A stretch of 64,000 nt of DNA from Arthrobacter sp. Leaf141. GTDB lineage: Bacteria > Actinomycetota > Actinomycetes > Actinomycetales > Micrococcaceae. The notes below the pieces were generated by a model that worked only from the letters and a program-made list of their open reading frames with translations, did not search any database and was not told the origin of the DNA. A program made the position numbers and the translations under genes. The stretch covers positions 183,463 through 247,462 of the forward strand of contig NZ_LMOL01000045.1 in NCBI RefSeq assembly GCF_001424565.1, in the 5' to 3' direction. Below, in pieces: positions 25,437 to 33,876 of the stretch; within the stretch, counting starts at the first letter, position 1; every line of letters begins with the position of its first letter.

Positions 25437-25991
25437 TTACTCGTAAACGTGCGGGGCGAGGGTGCCCACGAAGTCCAGGTTGCGGTACTTCTCGGCGTAG
25501 TCCAGGCCGTAGCCCACCACAAACTCGTTGGGAATGTCGTAGCCCACGTACTTGACGTCGATTTCCACCTTGGCGGCGGTGGGCTTGCGGAAGGCGGTGC
25601 AGATCTCCACCGAGGCGGTGCCGCGCGATTCCAGGTTGGTCTTGAGCCAGGACAGGGTGAGGCCGGAGTCGATGATGTCCTCAACGATCAGCACGTCCTT
25701 GCCCATCAGGTCCGTGTCCAGGTCCTTGAGGATCCGGACCACGCCGGAGGACTGGGTGCCGGAGCCGTAGGAGGACACAGCCATCCAGTCCATGGACACG
25801 TGGCTGTGGAGGGCCCGGGCCAGGTCTGCCATGACCATAACGGCACCCTTCAGCACCCCCACAATGAGCAGTTCGCGGCCCTCGTAGTCCTTGTCGATCT
25901 GGGCAGCGAGCTCGGTGATCCGTTGCTGGATCTGCTCCTTGGTGTAGAGAACGTGCTTGAGATCTGCATGGACGTCGTTTGAATCCACCAA
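25437..25991 (-). CDS. hpt: Hypoxanthine phosphoribosyltransferase
   Basis: 184 residues. A purine salvage enzyme that makes IMP or GMP from hypoxanthine or guanine and PRPP. The PRPP-binding loop VLIVEDIIDSGLTL lies at about 100-113, VGVLKGAVMVMADL near 44-57, and the base-contacting region VGYDIPNEFVVGYGLDYAEKYRNL near the end. It follows tilS by 28 bases in a metalloprotease-tilS-hpt operon. Confidence 0.95.
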   Translation of the reverse strand: MVDSNDVHADLKHVLYTKEQIQQRITELAAQIDKDYEGRELLIVGVLKGAVMVMADLARALHSHVSMDWMAVSSYGSGTQSSGVVRILKDLDTDLMGKDVLIVEDIIDSGLTLSWLKTNLESRGTASVEICTAFRKPTAAKVEIDVKYVGYDIPNEFVVGYGLDYAEKYRNLDFVGTLAPHVYE

Positions 25992-26019
25992 TGGCTCCTG
26001 TGTAGATGCGGGGGTGCGA

Positions 26020-27198
26020 CTAATTCTTGGGCGGTTTTTTGGACCGGAATACTAGCTTCCCACAGCGCGCGGGTTCGCGGGGACCGGTGGCCTGCGGCGC
26101 CTGCCCTGCGGGGCCGCCTGCTCCGGTGGCGTCCTGCAGCTGTGCCAGCGACAGCCGGTACACGGACACCGCGCCGGGCAGTTCCACGGGGCCGGCGGAT
26201 CCCTTCCGGCGCAGCAGCGCTTCCGCCGCCAAAAGCCGCTGGTAGCTGGGTTGCTGGCCGCCGACGTCGGCCGCCGCCCGGGCGATCACCCGGAACCGGA
26301 TGGCCGGGGCCAGGGCGCGCAGCGGCTCCTCCGGCAGGGCCACGTCCGTTCCGTCCCGCTCCACCAGGGACTCGAAGGTGGTTTTTGCCACATCTTCGAG
26401 GTAGTCGGCGTCCAGTTGCAGGATTGCTGCGGTGCGGGCCAGGGATTCGGCCACCCCCGGGCCCAGGTTGGCTTCGAGGTGCGGCAGGACATCAACGCGG
26501 GTACGGGACCGGGCAAAGGCGGGATCGGAGTTGGTGGGATCGTGCCACGGCTGGAGCTCCTCCACGTCGCAGATCTCCTCGGTGTCCGCGCGGCGCAGGG
26601 TCAGGAACGGCCGGAGCAGCAGGCCCCGGGCGGGCCGCATGCCTGCCAGTGACCGGGTGCCGGACCCGCGGGCCAGGCCCAGCAGCACCTGTTCGGCCTG
26701 GTCATCCAGGGTGTGGCCCAGCAGGACAGCGCCGGCGCCCTGGTCCCTGGCTGCGGCGTCCAGCGCGGCGTGCCGGGCGTCCCGGGCTGCGGCTTCGGGG
26801 CCCATCCCGGTGCGGTCCACCGTGACGGTGCGGACCTGCACCGGTTCCAGGCCCAGGTCCTTGAGTACTGCCGCAGTGTGGGCGGCCACCCCGGCGGACC
26901 CTTCCTGCAACTGGTGGTCCACCACCACGGCGCCCACGGTGACCGGGTGGCCGTCCACGTGGCCGCGCCGGGCGAAGTACCCGGCCACGGCGGCCAGCGC
27001 CAGGGAATCGGGTCCGCCGCTGCAGGCCACCACCACGTGCGAAGGGTAGCCGGCCCCGGCCAGGGATTCCTGCAACCGTTTCCGCGCAGTGCCCACAACC
27101 GGCGCCAACCTGCCGGGCCGCCGTCGTCCGCCCTGGACGCCGGGGACAGCGGCCTTGCCGGCCGGGACACCGGCGTTGCCGGCGGGAACGTCAGGCAA
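26020..27198 (-). CDS. tilS: tRNA(Ile)-lysidine synthetase
   Basis: 392 residues. It attaches lysine to C34 of tRNA-Ile2, allowing AUA decoding. The PP-loop SGGPDS is at residues 60-65 (VVVACSGGPDSLALA); QARDARHAAL-like segments and GHTLDDQAEQVLLGLARGSG follow. There is an unusual 45-residue N-terminal extension with repeated AGxAGVPAG units; its ATG is directly next to the metalloprotease stop, so I keep it, though a later start is possible. The C-terminal extension is also low-complexity. Confidence 0.93.
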   Translation of the reverse strand: MPDVPAGNAGVPAGKAAVPGVQGGRRRPGRLAPVVGTARKRLQESLAGAGYPSHVVVACSGGPDSLALAAVAGYFARRGHVDGHPVTVGAVVVDHQLQEGSAGVAAHTAAVLKDLGLEPVQVRTVTVDRTGMGPEAAARDARHAALDAAARDQGAGAVLLGHTLDDQAEQVLLGLARGSGTRSLAGMRPARGLLLRPFLTLRRADTEEICDVEELQPWHDPTNSDPAFARSRTRVDVLPHLEANLGPGVAESLARTAAILQLDADYLEDVAKTTFESLVERDGTDVALPEEPLRALAPAIRFRVIARAAADVGGQQPSYQRLLAAEALLRRKGSAGPVELPGAVSVYRLSLAQLQDATGAGGPAGQAPQATGPREPARCGKLVFRSKKPPKN

Positions 27199-28338
27199 TT
27201 AGAGGCCCATCCGCTCAAGCCACAGCTTGGCGTCGTGGATCTCGGGTTCGGTGGGCAGGTGGTCCGCCGATTCCCAGACCCGGTTGAAGCCTTCCATGCC
27301 GGCGGCGGCCACCACGGCACGGACAAAACGGGCACCGTCCGAGTACTGGCGCATCTTCGCGTCCAGGCCCAGGAGGTTGCGGAGGAACTTCTCCAGCACA
27401 CCGCGGTCCTTGCCGCGGGCGTTGAACCGCTGCCGGATGGTCTTCACGGACGGCACGATGCTGGCGTCCACGGCGTCCATAACCACGTTGGCGTGCCCCT
27501 CGAGCAGGCTCATCACGGCGGTCAGGTGCGAGATGGCCGCCTTCTCCTCCGGGTCCTGCAACAGGTCCAGGATGGCGCCGCGGCCCGGGGTGTCGCCGGT
27601 TGCTGAGCGGTCCTTGAGCGAGCGGGCTGCTGCCCCTGCCCGGTCCATCAGGGAATCGACGTTGCCCAGCAGGTGCCCGCTGAGGTCATCGATCTGCGCC
27701 AGCATGTGGTGGCGCAGCCAGGGGGCAGCGGCGAACTGCACCCGGTGGGTCTGCTCATGCAGGCACACCCACAGCCGGAAGTCCTCCGGCGTGACGTTGA
27801 GTTCGCGCTCCACGGAGACGATGTTGGGGGCCACCAGCAGCAGCCTGCCGCCGGCGGGCGCCTTGGAACCTTCGGCGAGCGCGGCAAAGGGATCGTACTG
27901 GCCCAGGACCTTGCTGGAAAGGAACGCCAGCACGGCGCCCAACTGGCTGCCGGTGATGGCGCCGCTGACCCCGGCGGCGGCCGGGCTGATGGTGCCCCGC
28001 CGGCTCTCGACCATCTTTTCCATGGCCGGCCGGAGCATCACGGCAAAGCTTTGGGTGTTGGCCTTGGCCCAGGAAGCCCTGTCCACCACCAGCACGGAGG
28101 AGTCCCGGAGGTCCCGCGCTGCCTCCAGCCCGGTGATCTCGTGGACGTGCGGAACGGACTTATCAGCCAGTTCCCGCAGGCTGTCCACGGCCTTGCCGAT
28201 GTCCGCCGGGGACAGTGTTGGCCCGGCGGGGGTGAGCCGGGCCGCGGTGGACGCGGCCAGGTCCCAGTTGATAAGGGACTGGGCAGATGCGGACAACGGT
28301 TGTGCCGACTCGCGCGCGGTGGTCTCCATAAGTCCCAT
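27199..28338 (-). CDS. Zinc-dependent metalloprotease (DUF2342 type)
   Basis: 379 residues. HEQTH at 194-198 (WVCLHEQTHRVQF) is the zinc motif, in the long DUF2342 domain once labelled coenzyme F420 biosynthesis-associated. The mycobacterial counterpart, Rv3626c, sits in the same place before tilS. Substrate unknown; no signal peptide, so likely cytosolic. It ends exactly one base before the tilS start. METT (28329) is an alternative start three codons in. Confidence 0.88.
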   Translation of the reverse strand: MGLMETTARESAQPLSASAQSLINWDLAASTAARLTPAGPTLSPADIGKAVDSLRELADKSVPHVHEITGLEAARDLRDSSVLVVDRASWAKANTQSFAVMLRPAMEKMVESRRGTISPAAAGVSGAITGSQLGAVLAFLSSKVLGQYDPFAALAEGSKAPAGGRLLLVAPNIVSVERELNVTPEDFRLWVCLHEQTHRVQFAAAPWLRHHMLAQIDDLSGHLLGNVDSLMDRAGAAARSLKDRSATGDTPGRGAILDLLQDPEEKAAISHLTAVMSLLEGHANVVMDAVDASIVPSVKTIRQRFNARGKDRGVLEKFLRNLLGLDAKMRQYSDGARFVRAVVAAAGMEGFNRVWESADHLPTEPEIHDAKLWLERMGL

Positions 28339-28388
28339 CAGAACACAGCATGCTGCTGATCGGCCTTAAGTTCGCTGACCGGCGAACA

Positions 28389-28437
28389 GCCCGCGACTCA
28401 CAGCGGGCGCATAGGCCGGCGAAAGCCCCGGCCTATG
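28389..28437. repeat. Two adjacent small hairpins in a divergent promoter region
   Basis: GCCCGC (28389-28394) pairs with GCGGGC (28403-28408), and directly after it CATAGGCCGG (28410-28419) pairs exactly with CCGGCCTATG (28428-28437). They lie between the metalloprotease start and the small secreted ORF. They may be operators or transcript hairpins. Confidence 0.6.
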
Positions 28438-28516
28438 CACGCCGGGCAATGTTGGACCCATCAAGCACACCGGCGGCTCCCCCGCACGGACCCCACACAC
28501 TCGCCAGGAGGACCCC

Positions 28517-28723
28517 ATGATCCCGTACCGTCCCATCGCTCCCCTGACCGCAGGCCCGCGGAAGGGCTGGACGTCCGTGCTGGCCGCCGTTGTCCTCGCA
28601 GCCCTGCTGGGCACCACGGCTCCGGCGGCCCTGGCTGCCGACACCGGCACGGCGTCTTCCGTGGCGGCCGCAGCCGCCGCCACCCCGCTGGTGGCCACGG
28701 AACCCGTCCGCCGGGAGTCCTGA
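28517..28723 (+). CDS. Candidate 68-residue secreted peptide
   Basis: The ATG has an ideal AGGAGGACCCC ribosome binding site. The product has a basic N-terminus (RPIAPLTAGPRKGW), a hydrophobic core (VLAAVVLAALLGTTAP) and a signal-peptidase-like APAALA-AD site, leaving about 27 alanine/threonine-rich residues. It ends 17 bases before the convergent dacB stop. No family recognised. Could be a true small secreted peptide, or the stub of a secreted protein cut short by a stop or frameshift. Confidence 0.5.
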   Translation: MIPYRPIAPLTAGPRKGWTSVLAAVVLAALLGTTAPAALAADTGTASSVAAAAAATPLVATEPVRRES

Positions 28724-28740
28724 CCCGACCCTGTTGCCGC

Positions 28741-30273
28741 CTACCGGCAGCCGCAGGCCGCGAGGGCCGTCGCGGCCCGGTCCAGCGCTGCCCGGTTCCC
28801 TGCCGCGCCGGGGGTCAGTCCGTTGCCGATGAAGGAGAACACCAGCAACCGGCCGTCGGCGTCCACCACATATCCGCTGAGCGCGATCACAGTGTTCAGC
28901 GTCCCTGTCTTGGCCCGGACCAGCCCGGCACCGCGGGCTGTGGCGTCGTCGCCGTACCGTGAGTCGAGGGTGCCGGAGACGCCGGCCACCGGGAACCCGG
29001 CCAGGGCAGCCCGGAGCCGGTCATCCGGGCCGGAGGTGATGGCAGTGACCGCCCGGACAAACGTGCCTGCCGGGACCTGGTTTCCCATGGCCAGCCCGGA
29101 CACGTCCGCCAGCTGCAGTGGCGCCGGGGCGATGCCCGCCGCCACGGCCTCCGCCCCGACCACGGCGGTGGCCCCGTCATTGCTGCCGGGCCGCCCCGAC
29201 GCAAGTGCCGCCAACCGGCCCAGTGCCTCGGCCAGGTAGTTGTCGGAATCCTGCAGCATTGCCCCTACCTGCTCCGCCACGGTGGCCGAGTCCGCCGCGG
29301 CCAGGACTTCCTGCCCTGCCTCGCCCCCGGTTCCGGTTCCGGTTCCGGTTCCGGTTCCGGCCGGAGCAGGCGCGCGTTCGACGGCGGCCGCCACCGTCAA
29401 TCCCGCCGGTTCGACTGCCGCCCGCAGTTGGCCGGCAAACTCGGCCGCCGCGGCCGCCGCCGGGTCCTGGGGCCGCGGCCCGGTGGTCACGGCGGGATCG
29501 TAGCGGGCCGCGTTCAGCGCCAGCGGAGCCAGCGGAGCCACTTCGCCGGCGGCCACGTCCCCCAGGCCCCAGGCCGGATTCAAGGCCGGCCCGCTGAACA
29601 GCGAATCATCAAAGCGCACCGTGATTTCGCCCGTCACCCCGGCACTGCGCAGGGAATCCGCCGTCCGCGCGGCCAGCGTCGCCAGGCCGGCATGGCCGCG
29701 CACCCCGTCGGGGTCCGAGGCGCCGGCCCCCAGCAGCACGTCTCCCCCGCCGGTCAGGACCACCTGGCGGTTGTCCGGACCGGAAAGGACCTTGGTGCTG
29801 AACCGGTGATCGGGGCCAAGGGTGCGAAGGGCAGCGACGGCGGTCAGAAGTTTCAGGTTGGAGGCCGGCACCCTGGCGTCCGCGCCGCCCCTGTCGAACA
29901 GGACTTCGCCGGTGAGCGCATCCTGGACCTGCCCCGTAAAGTTTCCGCCGCCGTCGGCCGCCAGGAGCGGATCCAGCTCCGCCGCGACGGCTGCGGGCCG
30001 CGGGATGGCTGCGGCAGCCGACAGCGGCGCCAACGCCGGCACGGCGGACAACGTGGCCGGGACCTGCTGCCAGGCGGGTGCCGCCGGCGCCGGGGCGGGC
30101 TGGTCCGGGGCAAGGAAGCCCGGCACCACCAGCAGCGCCGAGGGGATGGCCACTGCCAACAGGACCGCGACCAGGAGCGCCGCCGGCCAGGACTTCCGGA
30201 CGCGCGCCACCACCGCGGCGGCAGCCCTCCGGGCACGGTGCCGCCGGGGTTCCGCGCCTGCTGTTTTGGTCAT
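28741..30273 (-). CDS. dacB: D-alanyl-D-alanine carboxypeptidase/endopeptidase (PBP4 type)
   Basis: 510 residues from the ATG at 30273. Membrane anchor or uncleaved signal at about 31-52, then a penicillin-binding fold of the S13 family: SxxK (SNLK, 138-141), SDN (QDSDNYLAEAL) and KTG (VRAKTGTLNTV). It trims peptidoglycan peptides outside the membrane. The large insertion between SxxK and SDN typical of PBP4 is present. It contains a GGTTCC hexamer repeat coding for glycine-threonine (29329-29358). Convergent with the small ORF and divergent from ppa, as with Rv3627c-ppa. Confidence 0.93.
   Translation of the reverse strand: MTKTAGAEPRRHRARRAAAAVVARVRKSWPAALLVAVLLAVAIPSALLVVPGFLAPDQPAPAPAAPAWQQVPATLSAVPALAPLSAAAAIPRPAAVAAELDPLLAADGGGNFTGQVQDALTGEVLFDRGGADARVPASNLKLLTAVAALRTLGPDHRFSTKVLSGPDNRQVVLTGGGDVLLGAGASDPDGVRGHAGLATLAARTADSLRSAGVTGEITVRFDDSLFSGPALNPAWGLGDVAAGEVAPLAPLALNAARYDPAVTTGPRPQDPAAAAAAEFAGQLRAAVEPAGLTVAAAVERAPAPAGTGTGTGTGTGGEAGQEVLAAADSATVAEQVGAMLQDSDNYLAEALGRLAALASGRPGSNDGATAVVGAEAVAAGIAPAPLQLADVSGLAMGNQVPAGTFVRAVTAITSGPDDRLRAALAGFPVAGVSGTLDSRYGDDATARGAGLVRAKTGTLNTVIALSGYVVDADGRLLVFSFIGNGLTPGAAGNRAALDRAATALAACGCR
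29329..29358. repeat. Hexanucleotide tandem repeat (GGTTCC x5) inside dacB
   Basis: Five perfect GGTTCC units. On the coding (minus) strand they give alternating Thr-Gly in a disordered loop. Because the unit is six bases, copy changes would alter length without frameshift. Confidence 0.9.
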
Positions 30274-30431
30274 GCCAGTGCCGGTCCTCACGTCCTGAAA
30301 TATCCCCACAAGTTCCTGATTCCAGGGCCGCTCGCTATATCCTCAATAATAGTCGGCGGCACGGACACCCCATTTTTGGCGGCGGTCTCCCCTGTGCCGC
30401 GCACCCCCTGCCATTGCCGAGGAGCATTTCC

Positions 30432-30923
30432 ATGAAGCATGACGTCACCATCGAGATCCCCAAGGGATCCCGCGTCAAGTACGAAGTTGACCACGAGACA
30501 GGCCGCGTCCGCCTGGACCGCGTCCTGTTCACCTCCATGCAGTACCCCACCCACTACGGCTTCTTCGAGAACACCCTGGGCGAGGACGGCGACCCGCTGG
30601 ACGCACTGGTGCTCCTGCAGGACTTCGACCTGCACCCCGGCGTCATCGTCGAGTCCCGGCCCATCGGCGTCTTCAACATGACGGACGACGGCGGCGGCGA
30701 CGCCAAGGTCCTCTGCGTCCCCGTGGATGCCCGGTTCGACCACATCCAGGAAATCAGTGACGTCAGCGACTTCCTGATCAAGGAAATCGAGCACTTCTTC
30801 ACCCGTTACAAGGACCTGGAGCCCGGCAAGTGGGTCAAGGCCGAAGGCTGGGGCGACCGCGCCGCCGCTGAAGCCGAGCTCGAAGCCTCCATCAAGCGTT
30901 ACGTGCCGGCAGCCGGCCACTAA
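30432..30923 (+). CDS. ppa: Inorganic pyrophosphatase
   Basis: 163 residues, a family I soluble pyrophosphatase. Visible: EIPKGSRVKYEVDHETG, YPTHYGFFENTLGEDGDPLDALVL with the catalytic aspartates, and VPVDARFDHIQEISDV. It hydrolyses pyrophosphate from biosynthesis. The ATG has GAGGAG upstream. A large hairpin follows the stop, so it is a single-gene unit. The 158 bases between it and dacB hold the divergent promoters, with AT-rich patches (CTATATCC, CAATAATAG) that could be -10 elements. Confidence 0.96.
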   Translation: MKHDVTIEIPKGSRVKYEVDHETGRVRLDRVLFTSMQYPTHYGFFENTLGEDGDPLDALVLLQDFDLHPGVIVESRPIGVFNMTDDGGGDAKVLCVPVDARFDHIQEISDVSDFLIKEIEHFFTRYKDLEPGKWVKAEGWGDRAAAEAELEASIKRYVPAAGH

Positions 30924-30946
30924 GGTCCAGCAGCCGCCAATCACCG

Positions 30947-30999
30947 CGGGGCCCCTTCCGGTTCGATGCACCCGCTGCATCGGACCGGAAGTGGCCCCG
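30947..30999 (+). terminator. Terminator of ppa
   Basis: A long, slightly imperfect stem: CGGGGCC...CCTTCCGGT...CGATGCA on the left pairs with TGCATCGGACCGGAAG...GGCCCCG on the right, around CCCGC. It lies 24 bases past the ppa stop. No T-tract. Confidence 0.8.
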
Positions 31000-31019
31000 T
31001 GTTGTGGTTAAGGTGGAGG

Positions 31020-32345
31020 GTGAGCTCCGAACCCCTTTTCGCCCCGCCCTCCGGACCGGTCATCGGCCGCCGCGACGGCGAGGTCATCCGCGCCACCGGC
31101 ATCCCCTACGCAACGGCGGCCCGGTTCCAGCCGCCCACCCATGCGCCGGACCGGACAGCGCCACTGGTTGCCACGTCCCCGGCGCCGGCCTGCCCGCAGG
31201 CGCCGGTGCCGTTCCTGGACGACGTGCTGGGCACCAAATACGGCGAGCTGCCCGGCAGCGAGGACTGCCAGAACCTGTCCATCACCCTCCCGGCCGGCAC
31301 CCCGCCGGACGCAAAGCTGCCGGTCATGGTGTGGATCCACGGCGGCTCGTACACCACCGGCTCGGGCGACCTGGCCATCTTTGATCCGGCAGTGCTGGCA
31401 GCGGAGAACAAGGTGGTGGTGGTGTCGGTGACGTACCGGCTGGGGCTGTTCGGTTTCCTGTCCACCCACAGTGGCAGGCCGGGCAACCTGGGCCTGCTGG
31501 ACCAGCTTGAGGCCTTCCGCTGGGTGCAGCGGAACATCGCGGCGTTCGGCGGCGACCCGGGCCGGGTCACGGCCTTTGGGCAGTCCGCGGGCGGCGACGC
31601 CATTGCGCACCTGATGGCCGTCCCCGAGGCGCCCCGGCTGTTCCAGCGCGCCATCATCCAGAGCGCGCCGCTGGGCATCTCCCGCGGCCGGGCCAAAATG
31701 AACCACGCCATGGGGATCGCAGCCGGGTCCGTCACAGCGGACACCCCGGCCATGGACGTGGTGGCCGTCGAGGAAAACGTGGCACAGGTGGCCCGCAGGT
31801 TCGGCATGCTGGCAGCCATGCCGTTCGGCACCCAGTACGGCCATGACCCCCTTCCGGCGGAAGCCGACATCGAAGCAGCCTGGGACCGGACAGCGCCGGG
31901 AATCGAGGTGCTGATCGGGCACACGTCCCAGGAAGCGCGGCTCTTCCTGCCCCGCAGCCCGTTCCTCGGCCGGCTGGAACAGGTTCCGCTGGCCGGCAAA
32001 GGCGCCCTCCGCGCCGTCAACCGGGTGGTCACCGAGGCCGTCTACGGCCGGGCGTCCAGGCGGTTCGCACGCCGCCACGCTGCGGCCGGCGGCACGGCGC
32101 ACCACTACGTCCTGGACTGGCACGCACCGGACAACGTCTACGGCTCGGCCCACACCATCGACCTGCCCCTGCTGTTCGGCAACCGGGGCACCTGGGACGG
32201 GGTTGGCCTGATCCGGGGCGCCACGTGGGACGAGGTGGACGCCGTGGGCCGGAAGGTCCGGGCGCTGTGGGCAGGCTTCGCACGGGACGGGAAGTTGGAT
32301 GCCGCGGGCGGCATTCCGGGCGTCCTGCGGTACCGGGCAGCGTGA
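31020..32345 (+). CDS. Type B carboxylesterase
   Basis: 441 residues from the GTG at 31020, with TAAGGTGGAGG just before it. Carboxylesterase fold: VWIHGGSYTTGSG oxyanion hole (107-110), SEDCQNLSI, and the nucleophile elbow FGQSAGGDAIAH with Ser189. FLGRLEQVP and the late HTIDLPLLFGN region carries the likely catalytic His. It hydrolyses esters of unknown identity; no signal peptide. The DUF429 gene starts only 7 bases after its stop, so they are probably co-transcribed. Confidence 0.88.
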   Translation: MSSEPLFAPPSGPVIGRRDGEVIRATGIPYATAARFQPPTHAPDRTAPLVATSPAPACPQAPVPFLDDVLGTKYGELPGSEDCQNLSITLPAGTPPDAKLPVMVWIHGGSYTTGSGDLAIFDPAVLAAENKVVVVSVTYRLGLFGFLSTHSGRPGNLGLLDQLEAFRWVQRNIAAFGGDPGRVTAFGQSAGGDAIAHLMAVPEAPRLFQRAIIQSAPLGISRGRAKMNHAMGIAAGSVTADTPAMDVVAVEENVAQVARRFGMLAAMPFGTQYGHDPLPAEADIEAAWDRTAPGIEVLIGHTSQEARLFLPRSPFLGRLEQVPLAGKGALRAVNRVVTEAVYGRASRRFARRHAAAGGTAHHYVLDWHAPDNVYGSAHTIDLPLLFGNRGTWDGVGLIRGATWDEVDAVGRKVRALWAGFARDGKLDAAGGIPGVLRYRAA

Positions 32346-32352
32346 GTGCGCC

Positions 32353-33105
32353 GTGAAGTCGCTGGGTGTTGACCTCGCCGCGGCGGACGCAAAGACTGCT
32401 GTGGCGGTCCTCGAGTGGGGCCCGGGCGGGGCTTCCCTGGCCCATCTGGCGCTCGGGGTGGACGACCAGGAGATCGTTGACCTCTTCGGCGCCACCGACG
32501 TCACCGGCATCGACTGCCCGGTGGGCTGGCCGGACGCGTTGCTCCCCTTCCTGACCGGGCACCTGGCGTCCGACGCAGGACCGGTCCTGCAGCACGACGG
32601 CATCGCCGGGCGCCGGCTCCTGGCCTACCGCGACACCGATCGGTTCGTCACCGCACAGACGCGCCTGATCCCGCTGAGCGTCTCGGCTGACCGGCTGGCG
32701 CACCCCGCCATGCGGTGCGCTGTGCTCCAGGCCAAAATCGCCGGCCTGCACGGACCCCAGCCCAAAGACGGCTCAGGCAGGCTCGCCGAGGTGTACCCGG
32801 CCGCTTCGCTGCGGATCTGGGGCCTGAACGGGCGCGGCTACAAGGGCCGCGGCAGCACCGAAACAGAACGGCTGGCCGCACTCCTCGCGGAGCTGCGTGC
32901 GCAGGCGCCCTGGCTGGACCTGGCCGGGAACGAGGCCCGGCTGGCAGGGTCTGATGACCTGTTTGACGCCGTCGTGGCCGCCCTGACGGCACGCGCCGTG
33001 GCCTGCAACCTGACCCTGCGCCCCGACGCTGCGCACGCTGCGGCGGCGGGGACCGAAGGCTGGATCCATCTGCCCTCGTGCGGGCTCGACGGGCTGCCGG
33101 ACTGA
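32353..33105 (+). CDS. DUF429 family protein (predicted RNase H-like nuclease)
   Basis: 250 residues from a GTG seven bases after the esterase stop. Begins KSLGVDLAAADAKTAVAVLEW, an RNase H-like first strand with a conserved Asp, then VTGIDCPVGWPDALLPF and EVYPAASLRIWG, both DUF429 hallmarks. A late SDDLFDAVVAALTARAVA helix supplies a further Asp. The family is a predicted nuclease of unknown substrate. Confidence 0.82.
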   Translation: MKSLGVDLAAADAKTAVAVLEWGPGGASLAHLALGVDDQEIVDLFGATDVTGIDCPVGWPDALLPFLTGHLASDAGPVLQHDGIAGRRLLAYRDTDRFVTAQTRLIPLSVSADRLAHPAMRCAVLQAKIAGLHGPQPKDGSGRLAEVYPAASLRIWGLNGRGYKGRGSTETERLAALLAELRAQAPWLDLAGNEARLAGSDDLFDAVVAALTARAVACNLTLRPDAAHAAAAGTEGWIHLPSCGLDGLPD

Positions 33106-33138
33106 CGCGTGCCGGCCTGGCTCCAGCAAGCGGGGCTG

Positions 33139-33729
33139 TCAGTTACCCGCGAGCATGGCCGGCGTCAGGAAAGCCAGCTGGGCTTGCTTGTCCGCCAACT
33201 GAACAACGGGGCCGAGCTCGAAGGATGAGGCAAGGAGCCGCCGGATGGCCTTGCCGTTGCGGGCGTCGGGCTCGGCGATGATGCGCTCCGTGCCCGGGTC
33301 CGCGAAGACGAACCGGGTCAGCGCCGCCGCCAGCACCGGGGTGAAATGCGGGATGAACCTCGACGCCGGGCCCAGCAGCAGATGCGTACCCGTGTCACCG
33401 GGCAGTGCAGGGTAGGCCTCGCCCACCGGATCGTGGATGGCCTGGTAGGTCTGGAAAATGCCGAATGGTTCGCCGGCCAGGCCGATCAGGTAGGCGTGGT
33501 GGGTGTCCAGCCCGGCCAGGAATTCGTAGACTTCCCGGACTTCCGCCACCGTATAGCCGGACATGCCCCAGAACCTGGCGCGCTCCGCCGTGACCCAGCC
33601 GTGGAGAACAGCGGCGTCCGCCACGGGGTCGATGGGCAGCAACCGGAACAGCCCCCAGGTTTCGAACTCCTCCTGGTAAACAGGGGTCCGCCGGGCGGCT
33701 TCGGGTGCCGCGATTGGGCTGGTGGACAT
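33139..33729 (-). CDS. Siderophore-type acetyltransferase (RhbD/MbtK-like GNAT)
   Basis: 196 residues. Acetyltransferase of the kind that acylates N-hydroxylysine or related amines in siderophore synthesis: GIFQTYQAIHDPVGEAYPALPGDTGTHLLLGP followed by IIAEPDARNGKAIRRL, the acetyl-CoA site. An AGGAG stands before the ATG. It is divergent from the siderophore-interacting protein across a 147-base region with an iron-box match, so both should be derepressed in low iron. No siderophore synthetase or transporter lies nearby; the substrate is inferred. Confidence 0.8.
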   Translation of the reverse strand: MSTSPIAAPEAARRTPVYQEEFETWGLFRLLPIDPVADAAVLHGWVTAERARFWGMSGYTVAEVREVYEFLAGLDTHHAYLIGLAGEPFGIFQTYQAIHDPVGEAYPALPGDTGTHLLLGPASRFIPHFTPVLAAALTRFVFADPGTERIIAEPDARNGKAIRRLLASSFELGPVVQLADKQAQLAFLTPAMLAGN

Positions 33730-33804
33730 GGCTCTCCTCGGAATAGTCCTGCGGGCTGAATTTTGCCGTAACGCCGCTGCAACGGGACCAGCGGAAAGCG
33801 CAGG

Positions 33805-33823
33805 TTAGGTTAGGCTGTCCTCA
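33805..33823. promoter_or_regulatory. DtxR/IdeR-type iron box
   Basis: TTAGGTTAGGCTGTCCTCA matches the 19-bp consensus TTAGGTTAGGCTAACCTAA at 16 of 19 positions, including all of the left half. It lies in the divergent region between the acetyltransferase (33729) and the siderophore-interacting protein (33877). An iron-loaded DtxR/IdeR repressor would bind here. Confidence 0.85.
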
Positions 33824-33876
33824 TTAAAGCATCGATTCCCGTTTTGCGTGCACAGCGTCCGGGCAGAAGGAGAACC

